The notes beneath the pieces are model-generated. The model saw only the letters and a program-made list of their open reading frames with translations. It did not search any database and had not been told where the DNA came from. Shown piece by piece: positions 34,308-42,022 of a stretch of 64,000 nt of DNA (position 1 is its first letter; the number at the start of each line of letters is the position of its first letter). The position numbers and the translations under genes were made by a program. Location: NCBI RefSeq assembly GCF_004519315.1, contig NZ_SOZE01000023.1:1-64000 (forward strand). The letters run 5' to 3'. This DNA comes from Mucilaginibacter psychrotolerans (lineage in GTDB: Bacteria; Bacteroidota; Bacteroidia; Sphingobacteriales; Sphingobacteriaceae).

Positions 34308-34736
34308 TTATGAATTAACGTAGGCGGGTACCGGTACCTTTGTTTCCGCCTTTTTCTGAGTGAATTTGGCAAACAGCGCTTTGGCTTTCCCCCAAATACC
34401 TTGTACAGCATCTTCGCTGATATAGTGCGATGCCTTTTGCGACAGGATGCCCACCAACGTCTTCACTAAAAAATTCGAATGCTTGAACAGTGTTTTGTTG
34501 AGCGTTAGCGGCAATAAGATACGCGATAACAACCCTAAAAAATCCTGGCTAAAAAAGCTCTCGTTCTTTACACCATCAACCGTTGGCGATTTTGGGAACA
34601 GCGTCATGGCCGTTGAAAAAATTGCCGCAGGGCTGGCGAAACGCGACTTTAACGCTACCGACTGCTCCACCTCCAGATTCTTAAGCCTGGCTATCTCTAA
34701 CTTCAGATCGTTTGCGTTTTGTATAAGGGTGTTCAT
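34308..34736 (-). CDS. Conserved-looking protein of unknown function (142 aa)
   Basis: Helical N-terminus (NDLKLEIARLKNLEVEQ), then a hydrophobic central part (FLGLLSRILLPLTLN, LVKTLVGILSQKAS) and a basic C-terminus. It starts 3 nt after the holin-like stop, so it belongs to the YtxH-holin-like operon. No family recognised. Confidence 0.6.
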   Translation of the reverse strand: MNTLIQNANDLKLEIARLKNLEVEQSVALKSRFASPAAIFSTAMTLFPKSPTVDGVKNESFFSQDFLGLLSRILLPLTLNKTLFKHSNFLVKTLVGILSQKASHYISEDAVQGIWGKAKALFAKFTQKKAETKVPVPAYVNS

Positions 34737-34739
34737 ATT

Positions 34740-35078
34740 TTATTTAAATAGCTTCCTTACCAGGATATTAACAATTGGCCGCTCTATCGGCTTTTTGGCA
34801 ACTACTAAAATTATAGCCAGCAGCATATAAAAAGCTGCAACCGAGCCAAAGCCCTTCCAATAAGCATGGAACACATCGCCAAGGAACAAGGCTAATGTAA
34901 AGCTGGCGAACAAAAATGTAAGCAGGAAGAATATGACTACAACCAGTTCAACAACAATGTTGGCTGCTATGGCTGTGCTGCGTTCAATTACCTCCAGTTT
35001 CAAAAGCTTTACGCGTGTTTCAACGTATTCCTTTGCCTGATCTATAATTGGGCGGGCTGTCTCTTTTTGTTGTTCCAT
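34740..35078 (-). CDS. Phage-holin-like membrane protein (holin superfamily III type)
   Basis: A 112-aa protein: amphipathic N-terminal helix (AKEYVETRVKLLKLEVIERS), then two membrane spans and a basic tail, as in the Putative Actinobacterial Holin-X / Phage_holin_3_6 family. Despite the name these occur in chromosomal stress operons with YtxH proteins, as here; nothing phage-like surrounds it. Confidence 0.8.
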   Translation of the reverse strand: MEQQKETARPIIDQAKEYVETRVKLLKLEVIERSTAIAANIVVELVVVIFFLLTFLFASFTLALFLGDVFHAYWKGFGSVAAFYMLLAIILVVAKKPIERPIVNILVRKLFK

Positions 35079-35126
35079 ATATCGGAAAAAAATTGGGGTC
35101 CTGTATTAACCCGCAAACGGTAAAAT

Positions 35127-35393
35127 TTATGCGTGCTCCAAATCGTCCTGGTACTCTTCCTCGGTCGATTTTACTTTGCTTTTAATGTTCTCTACAACGG
35201 TGTCTTTTAAACTCAAGATCCTGTCGAGTTCATTAGAAGCAGTTTCTTTAATGGTGTCGCCAAGGTTCTTCAATGAATCTGAAAGCTTGTCGCGTGTTTC
35301 GGTTCCTCTTTCGGGTGCAAATAAAATTCCAAGTGCCGCACCTGCTGCTAATCCTGCAAGCAACGCGACAACTACTTTTGTGTTATCGTTCAT
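35127..35393 (-). CDS. YtxH domain-containing protein
   Basis: An 88-aa protein: N-terminal membrane segment VVVALLAGLAAGAALGILFAPERG, the YtxH signature (LFAPxxG), then a charged helix. First gene of the YtxH - holin-like - 142-aa set, with gaps of 48 and 3 nt. YtxH proteins are usually linked to general stress. Confidence 0.87.
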   Translation of the reverse strand: MNDNTKVVVALLAGLAAGAALGILFAPERGTETRDKLSDSLKNLGDTIKETASNELDRILSLKDTVVENIKSKVKSTEEEYQDDLEHA

Positions 35394-35509
35394 AATGTAT
35401 TAATTTATAAGTTGAATATTTGTTTTATTAATTACTAAATTTATTTCAGGCGATTGCCTTAGGCGTGTTTTTAACAATATAATCATTAACGTTTAAAACC
35501 GCCATTTTG

Positions 35510-36553
35510 TTACGTATCGGGCCCGGTGCGTATGCGTTCCAGCCTGTCGGCAGCGAGGCGGTTGGTCTCGTAAATTTCCAGCAATAATAAGAAATACGAC
35601 AGCAAAACCGGCCCAAAAACAAGCCCCAGTATGCCAAAAAGCGGCAGGCCGATAAACACACCTATAACCGAGATGATAGGGTGCGTATTGCCCACCCTTT
35701 TGTTGATGATAACGCGCAGCACGTTATCTACATTACCTATGAAAAGCAGCCCATAGGCCAGCAGCAATACCCCTTTAAGGTTTTGCCCGTTGGCAAAAAA
35801 TATGATGCTTGCAGGTATGCACATGGTAGGCGCGCCCACCACCGGCAAAAACGACAGGAACACGCCTATCACGCCCCAAAAAACCGCATCGGGTATTTGG
35901 AAGGCATAAAAGCCCATGGCCAACAATACGCCCTGCGTAATGGCAATGATGCCCTGCCCCAATACATTTGAGTAAGTAGAATCGCGCAGGGCCTGGGCAA
36001 ATTTAAGCGCGTGCTGCTCACGGAACGGCGCGTACTTCAGTAAGCCGCTCTCGAAGGCACCCATCTGCGTAAACATAAAATACATCAAAAAATACATCAC
36101 CAGCAGGGTAATGATGATGCTTGCCGCGCTACCCAGCAGCGAGGGAAACAAGTCGGCCCCGTAAGCACCCAGCTTTTGCAGGGTATCTTCTGCAAAATGA
36201 GGTTGGTTTAAGTTACTGCCGGTAAAGGCATCTATTTTGGCCGTCCATTTATCTATGGGCAGGGCATCTTTGTTGATACTGCCTATTTTGCCTATCACCA
36301 TAATGCTGAGCGACAGGAACGGTATTACGATAACGATAAGGGAAATAAAAATGATAATGAGTGCGGCGAATGTGCCGTTAAGGTTCTTCTTATCCACCAT
36401 CCACAAATAAAACGGACGGAAGATGGTAAACAACACTATAGCGCCCAATATAGAGCTAAACAACTCGCTTAACGCATACAGCAAAAAGCAGCCAAGCACT
36501 ATAATGCTTACCAGTACGATGTTGTTACGCTGTTTATAGTTAAAAATGGACAT
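35510..36553 (-). CDS. AI-2E family transporter
   Basis: A 347-aa permease with about seven or eight membrane spans. Family features: FLPVVGAPTMCIPASIIFF and the following LLLAYGLLFIGNVDNVLR, with HPIISVIGVFIGLPLFGILG near the C-terminus. The family has varied substrates, so transport of autoinducer 2 should not be assumed. It lies between the NtrC-type regulator pair and the YtxH set. Confidence 0.87.
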   Translation of the reverse strand: MSIFNYKQRNNIVLVSIIVLGCFLLYALSELFSSILGAIVLFTIFRPFYLWMVDKKNLNGTFAALIIIFISLIVIVIPFLSLSIMVIGKIGSINKDALPIDKWTAKIDAFTGSNLNQPHFAEDTLQKLGAYGADLFPSLLGSAASIIITLLVMYFLMYFMFTQMGAFESGLLKYAPFREQHALKFAQALRDSTYSNVLGQGIIAITQGVLLAMGFYAFQIPDAVFWGVIGVFLSFLPVVGAPTMCIPASIIFFANGQNLKGVLLLAYGLLFIGNVDNVLRVIINKRVGNTHPIISVIGVFIGLPLFGILGLVFGPVLLSYFLLLLEIYETNRLAADRLERIRTGPDT

Positions 36554-36629
36554 GCTTGTGAAAAGCCTTAGTATGATTGATTAACAAAGGGCCGGCAAAA
36601 AGGTTTATAAACCAGGGGTTTATTTATAA

Positions 36630-36839
36630 TTAATTAGCGGGTGGTATGCTATCAAGCAGGCGATCTATCTTTTGGGCAGAGGCGAGCATGCTATCCACAT
36701 AAAGTGCCGTATCTCCATCCAAATCTTCTAACTCGTAGCGCAGGCCCTCTATAGCCAAATGAATATTGGATAGTTGGTTCTTGATATCGTGCTTTAGTGC
36801 TAAAAGGGCTTCGGCATCGGGCATAGTACTGCTCGCCAT
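36630..36839 (-). CDS. 69-aa stand-alone histidine-box (DHp-like) protein
   Basis: A very small helical protein. LALKHDIKNQLSNIHLAIEGL looks like an H-box helix of a histidine kinase with His17 followed by the N of HDxxNQL, and residues 44-64 form the second helix. There is no ATP-binding domain. It starts 7 nt after the stop of the NtrC-type regulator, so the two are coexpressed. It could be a phosphotransfer or dimerisation partner of that regulator. Confidence 0.65.
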   Translation of the reverse strand: MASSTMPDAEALLALKHDIKNQLSNIHLAIEGLRYELEDLDGDTALYVDSMLASAQKIDRLLDSIPPAN

Positions 36840-36846
36840 AACATTG

Positions 36847-38280
36847 TTATTTTAGGTTAATAGCCTTCATTTTATTGTAAAGCGTTTTACGGTCGATATT
36901 CAAAATCTCTGCTGCTTTTGTTTTGTTGAAGTTCACCTCGCGCAGCACCTTTAAAATGGTTTCGTGCTCGGCACCAAGGGCTGCGTTCTTCAGGTCATGC
37001 CGGGGGTTTTCCTTTACCTCGGCTGCCGCAGCTACAGGTGCGCTACTATAACCGTTGCCCGCCGACGTTTCGTACGCTACAACGCGGTAGTTCGATATCT
37101 CCAGCGGCAAACTCTTCAGGCCCACTTCGGTTCCTTCGGTAAGCAGGGCTGCTCGGCGTACCACGTTCTTTAGTTCGCGTATGTTGCCTGGCCATCTATA
37201 GTTCATAAAACATTCATAAACCTCTGCCGAGAAAGTGGTTACGTTTCGATCAAGTTCCTGGTTGGCAATTTTGAGGAAATGCCCAGCCAGCATCACGATA
37301 TCGTTACCCCTATCGCGCAGCGGCGGCATGTATATACTAAACTCGTTGAAACGATGATACAAATCTTCGCGGAAACGGCCTTTGGAGATACCTTCCTGCA
37401 GGTTTTCGTTGGTGGCTATAATAATGCGCACATCCAAATCAATCTCTTTGGTGCTGCCTATGCGCTTCACCTTGCGTTCCTGCACGGTGCGCAACAAGGC
37501 GGCCTGTATCTCGTAAGACAAGTTGCCCACTTCATCTAAAAACAAGGTACCACCGTTAGCCATTTCAAAGTGGCCAATTTTGGTGGCAAAAGCACCAGTA
37601 AACGAGCCTTTCTCGTGCCCAAAGAACTCACTGGCGGCCAGTTCTTTGGTAAGCGAGCCGCAATCCATGGCAATAAAAGGTTGGTTGGCGCGGGGGCTGT
37701 TAAGGTGTATGCTCTTGGCTACCGATTCTTTACCCGTGCCGCTTTCGCCAAGTATAATTACGCTGTAATTGGTTGGCGCAACCAACTCTATCTGCCTTAG
37801 CAGTTCTTTAGATGCCCGGCTGGTGCCGGCTACAAACTCGCCCGAAAACACTTGTTTTTTACCCTCTTTCTGCGGTTTATTGGTGCTGGTGTAGTCGTTA
37901 TCCATCTCCAGCAGGGCGTATTGGGTTTCTATTGCTTTGGAGATAGTGGTGAGTATCTCATCGGGGTATAGCGGTTTGGTTATATAATCGTAGGCGCCCA
38001 TTTTAATGAGTTCTACCGCCATTTTAATATCCGAATAGCCGGTAATGATAATTACACCGGTGTTGGGGTACAACAACTTGATATTTTTGAGCATCTCGCG
38101 CCCATCGGTATCTTCCAGCCGGAAGTCGCATAGCACTAGGCTGTAGGCGTTATTTTTAAGACACTCCATCCCGCTGCTGCCGTTGGCGGCAGTATCAACT
38201 TCGAACCCATTGCGTGTTAAGAACTTAGAAAGCAACAGGCCAACGTTCACCTCGTCATCTATGATGAGAATCTTCTTCAT
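36847..38280 (-). CDS. NtrC-family sigma-54-dependent response regulator
   Basis: A 477-aa activator: receiver domain (D9/D10, D52 in LVLCDFRLED, K102), AAA+ domain with Walker A GESGTGKE (about 178-185), the GAFTGA loop as GSFTGAFATK, GGTLFLDEVGNL (Walker B), and a Fis-type HTH at the C-terminus (NKTKAAEILNIDRKTLYNKM). The GAFTGA loop has Ser at the second position, so sigma-54 contact remains likely. No full histidine kinase is adjacent; the 69-aa H-box protein follows. Confidence 0.94.
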   Translation of the reverse strand: MKKILIIDDEVNVGLLLSKFLTRNGFEVDTAANGSSGMECLKNNAYSLVLCDFRLEDTDGREMLKNIKLLYPNTGVIIITGYSDIKMAVELIKMGAYDYITKPLYPDEILTTISKAIETQYALLEMDNDYTSTNKPQKEGKKQVFSGEFVAGTSRASKELLRQIELVAPTNYSVIILGESGTGKESVAKSIHLNSPRANQPFIAMDCGSLTKELAASEFFGHEKGSFTGAFATKIGHFEMANGGTLFLDEVGNLSYEIQAALLRTVQERKVKRIGSTKEIDLDVRIIIATNENLQEGISKGRFREDLYHRFNEFSIYMPPLRDRGNDIVMLAGHFLKIANQELDRNVTTFSAEVYECFMNYRWPGNIRELKNVVRRAALLTEGTEVGLKSLPLEISNYRVVAYETSAGNGYSSAPVAAAAEVKENPRHDLKNAALGAEHETILKVLREVNFNKTKAAEILNIDRKTLYNKMKAINLK

Positions 38281-38474
38281 ATTGGCTATAACAGTTTACA
38301 GGTAGAGAATATAACGAGGTTAAGGTACAATTTTTTGCTAAAAATTACGAATTAATTAAAGTTGGGCAAAAAAATCGGGATAAGCACCCGGCATGTACTT
38401 AAAAAATTTAATGCAAATAATATTGGCGATGAATCAACTCGTTACGCAGTACCTACTGCTTTGTTCTTCAACCC

Positions 38475-39044
38475 TTAAAACCCATAAGCTACCCTCAGCC
38501 CTACCAGGCTCACTCTGCTGTTTTCGTAATCTGCGTTGAATTTACGCGTAGCCTCATAACGTATGCCGATATCGATGAAATTACCGTTTGTGTTAACCGG
38601 GCATAGTACCCCAATTTGCGGCGCATAGGTAAAGGCGACCGATTTATCGCCCGAGAAAGCAGATTTGTTCAGCAAGAATGCTGCACCCGCTTCGCCCTGT
38701 ATGTAGAAGTTAGGTTCTAAAAAGTACTTAAGCCCTGCTTTAAGCGGGACAATTTGTACCGAAGGCGTTTTGTAGCTGGAAGGCGCATCTTGCAAATTTA
38801 AAGCAAGCGACTTACCGAAATAGTTTTGGAAGCCCGTGCCGATAGTAAACTGCAGTTCCTTTGCAATAGGGATACCCGCCTGCAGCGAAACACCGAGCAT
38901 CACTGAGTTCGTCTCTTTGATGCCTGCGGTTGCGATGCCGGCATCTATGCCGATGGAGAATTGCGCTTTGGCGGCACGGGTAGTTTGGGCTTTGGCTGCA
39001 AAAGTAAGCAGGATAACTGCGATGATGGTTGTTAAGATTTTCAT
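38475..39044 (-). CDS. Outer-membrane beta-barrel protein (PorT-like)
   Basis: Predicted 8-strand barrel of 189 aa. The ATG at 39044 gives a signal peptide ending in FAAKAQ; upstream codons to 39083 are not needed. Alternating hydrophobic strands and a C-terminal VGLRVAYGF with terminal Phe fit BAM-inserted barrels. Paralogue of the genes at 39271 and 39672 (shared phrases FYIQGEAGAAFLLNKS and DIGIRYE). Confidence 0.85.
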   Translation of the reverse strand: MKILTTIIAVILLTFAAKAQTTRAAKAQFSIGIDAGIATAGIKETNSVMLGVSLQAGIPIAKELQFTIGTGFQNYFGKSLALNLQDAPSSYKTPSVQIVPLKAGLKYFLEPNFYIQGEAGAAFLLNKSAFSGDKSVAFTYAPQIGVLCPVNTNGNFIDIGIRYEATRKFNADYENSRVSLVGLRVAYGF

Positions 39045-39206
39045 ATTGATATTATATAAGGTGTGTAATTTGCCAAAAGGCATTTAAATGGCATTTATGG
39101 TTTTGTTAAGTTGGGGGCATCTAAGCCGGGTTCAGGCGGCGGCTTTTTAATGATTACGTGGGTAAGGCATACATCGATACAAGGAGCGGATATAATATTG
39201 CCCGGC

Positions 39207-39239
39207 AAAAAAAGCGGAGGCCAGCCAGCCCCCGCTTTA
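39207..39239 (-). terminator. Terminator after the 67-aa deleted paralogue
   Basis: On the minus strand AAAGCGG / CCGCTTT stem with GC-rich loop region, followed by TTTTTTT. Confidence 0.65.
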
Positions 39240-39270
39240 ATTAAAACAAGTGTAGATATAGGGTAAATTC

Positions 39271-39474
39271 TTAAAAGCCGTAATTCACAAGCAGTGCGCA
39301 AAATTGCATGCTGCTGCCATTGGGGCTGGGGCTGTATTGGGTTGTTTTTTCGTACCGGATGCCCGCATCTATGCCAATGCTGTAACGGATGCCACTTATG
39401 GTAGTGCTGCTGCTTTGTGCTTTGGCTGCGACAACGATTGTGGTTAATATAATAATGGTAAAGAGTTTTTGCAT
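39271..39474 (-). pseudogene. Internally deleted barrel paralogue (67 aa)
   Basis: The product has the signal peptide and first strand of the 194-aa paralogue (SGIRYSIGIDAGI), then jumps to its last segment (RYEKTTQYS...VNYGF). The barrel middle, about 130 residues, is missing. The join falls where the paralogue has two similar phrases, GVDAGI near the N-terminus and IDAGVRYE near the C-terminus, so recombination between short repeats explains it. The frame stays open, so a short peptide may still be made. Confidence 0.8.
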
Positions 39475-39594
39475 GTGTGGCTAAGGTTGTTTTACAGCTA
39501 TTACGCCGTAATTGTATCAGATGCTACAACGCTTAAAACAAATATTTAGTGGCTGGGCTTTTGTAACATCATTGTTAGAAAAGCGGCTGACTTA

Positions 39595-39637
39595 AAACAA
39601 ACAGGGGGAAACCGTTCTGGCTTCCCCCCTGTTTGTT
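39595..39637 (-). terminator. Terminator of the 194-aa barrel gene
   Basis: Long stem AAACAAACAGGGGGAA / TTCCCCCCTGTTTGTTT around CCGTTCTGG, 34 nt beyond the stop codon. Confidence 0.8.
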
Positions 39638-39671
39638 TGTTTTTCGGTGGTTTTGGTAAATGTAGGGCCTA

Positions 39672-40256
39672 TTAAAAGCCGTAAGCTACACGTACGCCTA
39701 CAAAATTTACTTTGCTGTTATCGAAGGCACTGCTGTATTTGGTGGTACCTTCATAACGTACGCCTGCATCTATAAAGTTGCCGCTTGCGCTAACCGGGAA
39801 CTGAACACCTATTTGTGGTGCGTAAACAAATGCTACTGATTTATCATTAAAGAAATCTGATTTGTTCAGCAGGAATGCAGCACCAGCTTCGCCCTGGATG
39901 TAGAAATTACTTACCGGGAAGAACTTTAAACCGGCCTTAACTGGCAATAACTGTAGGTTTGGCACATCTGCAGCAGCAACACCGCCTACATTTTTCTCGC
40001 CGAACACATTGTTATAACCCGCGTTAACGGTTACGAATAACTGGCTGGCGACAGGGATATCTGCCTGCACCGAACCGCCCAGGTTCCATTTGTAGTTATC
40101 TTTAAAGTTACCCGTTGGGATACCTGCGTCAACACCGATGCTGTAGCGTATGCCGCTTTTAGTTGTGGTAGTAGTAGTTGCTGTTTGTGCTTTTGCTGCA
40201 AAGGATAATCCTACGAAAGCTAAAGCGATGGTTGTGATTTTGAATGCGTTTTTCAT
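39672..40256 (-). CDS. Outer-membrane beta-barrel protein (PorT-like)
   Basis: A 194-aa barrel with signal peptide ending FAAKAQ, an unusual Thr-rich stretch just after cleavage, and C-terminal VGVRVAYGF. Closest paralogue of the 189-aa gene downstream. Likely a structural or channel protein of the outer membrane. No partner gene. Confidence 0.85.
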   Translation of the reverse strand: MKNAFKITTIALAFVGLSFAAKAQTATTTTTTKSGIRYSIGVDAGIPTGNFKDNYKWNLGGSVQADIPVASQLFVTVNAGYNNVFGEKNVGGVAAADVPNLQLLPVKAGLKFFPVSNFYIQGEAGAAFLLNKSDFFNDKSVAFVYAPQIGVQFPVSASGNFIDAGVRYEGTTKYSSAFDNSKVNFVGVRVAYGF

Positions 40257-40518
40257 GATATGTAAAATTTAAATACTGTGCTGTTTTGATTAGCACACCA
40301 CAAATTAAAGCATGAAATTGGATATGATTTTTCATCCGATTGTAAGGTTAATTCAATCGATTGATTAACAATATTTTATTTTTTGACCAGATGGGTGATT
40401 TGGTCAGGAGAGTGTAAAGAACAGCTAGAACCGTTGTTTTCAGGTAATATTTATGTGTCCTGAATTAAACACCTAGGGTGCCTTTTTCGCTCAAAAACGC
40501 GCAAAAAAGCCCATATGG

Positions 40519-41301
40519 CTACTTTCCTTTAAATTCGGGTTTCCTTTTCTCCATAAACGCAGCCACGCCCTCCGTAAAATCTTCCGTGCCGAAAGCTTTG
40601 GCAAATTCGGCTATCTCCACATCGAAACCGTTAACGCCATCCGTTGATGCCGCATTAACAGCTTTAATTGCCGATGCTAAAGCCAGCGGCGCGCGGGTGA
40701 GTATTTTATTGAGAATTTCTTCTGCTTTGAGATACAATTCTTCCTGTGGTACCACATGGTTCACCAGGCCCGATTGTAATGCCTGCGCGGCGGTTACCAT
40801 ATCTGCCGTCATGATCATTTCTAAAGCCTTGCCTCTGCCAACCAGTTGGGTTAAACGTTGCGTGCCGCCATAGCCCGGTATCAGGCCAAGGGTAACTTCG
40901 GGCAGGCCCATTTTGGCATTATCGCTGGCTATGCGGATGTGGCAGGACATCGCCAGTTCCAGTCCGCCGCCAAGGGCAAATCCATTTACAGCTGCAATAA
41001 CAGGTTTGCTGCCGTTGGCAATTACATCGAATACATTAGTTTGTGCTTCCAGGGCTATCGCCCGGCCGGCTTCAACATCAACACCAACAAACTCGGCAAT
41101 ATCGGCACCGGCCACAAATGCCTTTTTACCGGCACCTGTGATGATGATGCCGCCTACCTCAGCGTTGCCGAATGCTTCTGTTAAAGCGACATGCAGTTCC
41201 TGAAGGGTTTGCTTATTGAGGGCATTTAACTTGCTTTCGCGGTTGATAGTGATATATTGTATTCGCCCTTTGCTTTCTATCAGTAAATTCTGGAAATCCA
41301 T
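40519..41301 (-). CDS. Enoyl-CoA hydratase/isomerase (crotonase)
   Basis: A 260-aa crotonase-fold enzyme. The oxyanion-hole motifs KKAFVAGADIAEF and NGFALGGGLELAMSC are present, and the two catalytic Glu of hydratases appear in GGGLELA and GLPEVTLGLIPGYGGTQRL, so it should hydrate 2-enoyl-CoA. It starts 10 nt after the B12-binding gene, suggesting work on branched or odd-chain acyl-CoA. Confidence 0.93.
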   Translation of the reverse strand: MDFQNLLIESKGRIQYITINRESKLNALNKQTLQELHVALTEAFGNAEVGGIIITGAGKKAFVAGADIAEFVGVDVEAGRAIALEAQTNVFDVIANGSKPVIAAVNGFALGGGLELAMSCHIRIASDNAKMGLPEVTLGLIPGYGGTQRLTQLVGRGKALEMIMTADMVTAAQALQSGLVNHVVPQEELYLKAEEILNKILTRAPLALASAIKAVNAASTDGVNGFDVEIAEFAKAFGTEDFTEGVAAFMEKRKPEFKGK

Positions 41302-41311
41302 AATCGTTATA

Positions 41312-41734
41312 TTAAAAGTTACGGTTGGCGTGTACCCATTCTGTAATGTATTTTACGATATCTGCCGTACTGGTACCCGGCGGGAAGAGTTCGCCTACGC
41401 CTATTTTTTTGAGTTCGGCCATATCATCCGCAGGGATAATGCCGCCACCTGTGAGCAGCACATCGTCCATTCCTTTTTGTTTGATGAGCGCCATTACCTT
41501 GGGGAAAACCGTCATGTGCGCACCAGAGAGGATACTGATACCTATCGCGTCTACATCCTCTTGCAGCGCAGTGTTCACCACCATTTCCGGCGTTTGCCGC
41601 AGGCCGGTATAAATTACTTCCATGCCCGCATCGCGCAGGGTGGTGGCGATGATGCGTGCACCGCGGTCGTGCCCATCCAGCCCTACTTTGGCTACTAAAA
41701 CACGTATGGGGCGGTTGAATTGGGTATCGCTCAT
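41312..41734 (-). CDS. Stand-alone cobalamin-binding protein (methylmalonyl-CoA-mutase small-subunit type)
   Basis: A 140-aa B12-binding domain. The base-off motif DxHxxG is D20-x-H22-x-x-G25 (GLDGHDRG), with ISILSGAH and LLTGGGI as the other cofactor contacts. It matches the C-terminal domain of methylmalonyl-CoA mutase or the small subunit of split mutases. The large subunit is not in the window. Operon with the crotonase. Confidence 0.88.
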   Translation of the reverse strand: MSDTQFNRPIRVLVAKVGLDGHDRGARIIATTLRDAGMEVIYTGLRQTPEMVVNTALQEDVDAIGISILSGAHMTVFPKVMALIKQKGMDDVLLTGGGIIPADDMAELKKIGVGELFPPGTSTADIVKYITEWVHANRNF

Positions 41735-41825
41735 GGTAAACGGCGGTTGGTTGGTGGTAAAAGTAAGAAAATTGTTTCTGATTGGTGGAGACGCAATATT
41801 TTGCGTATTCTTTGGCGGGATTTTT

Positions 41826-41868
41826 TAACCACCGAGGGCGCGGAGGAGCCTCAGAGAGGTACGGAGCT
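41826..41868. repeat. Partial TAACC(G)C(A/C)GAG element
   Basis: TTAACCACCGAGGGCGCGGAGGAGCCTCAGAGAGGTACGGAG matches the left arm of 20504-20620; the right arm is absent. Confidence 0.55.
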
Positions 41869-41882
41869 TTGCAGGTTGTGTT

Positions 41883-41983
41883 GTCAAACTCGAATTTTAA
41901 GGAATTAAGCGAATTCACAGAATTTAAAACGCTTAACAATCATTCTGCCAATTCCTAAAATTCGTTTAATTCGAGTTCAGACA
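41883..41983. repeat. GTCTGAAC-type palindrome upstream of glnS
   Basis: Left arm TGTCAAACTCGAATTTTAAGG, right arm CCTAAAATTCGTTTAATTCG ending GAGTTCAGACA. Same design as 4355-4440 with different inner words. It ends 14 nt before the glnS -7 element, so it covers the -33 region. Confidence 0.65.
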
Positions 41984-41996
41984 GCCAATTTTTCCG

Positions 41997-42004
41997 TACT
42001 TTTG
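41997..42004 (+). promoter_or_regulatory. -7 element TACTTTTG of glnS
   Basis: Exact TAnnTTTG, 18 nt before the ATG at 42023. Confidence 0.6.
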
Positions 42005-42022
42005 CAGCCTGTTTTACACACC

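Noticed and set aside
34740..35393. Holin-like and YtxH genes as a prophage remnant
   Set aside because: No other phage gene is near; this pairing is usual in chromosomal stress operons.
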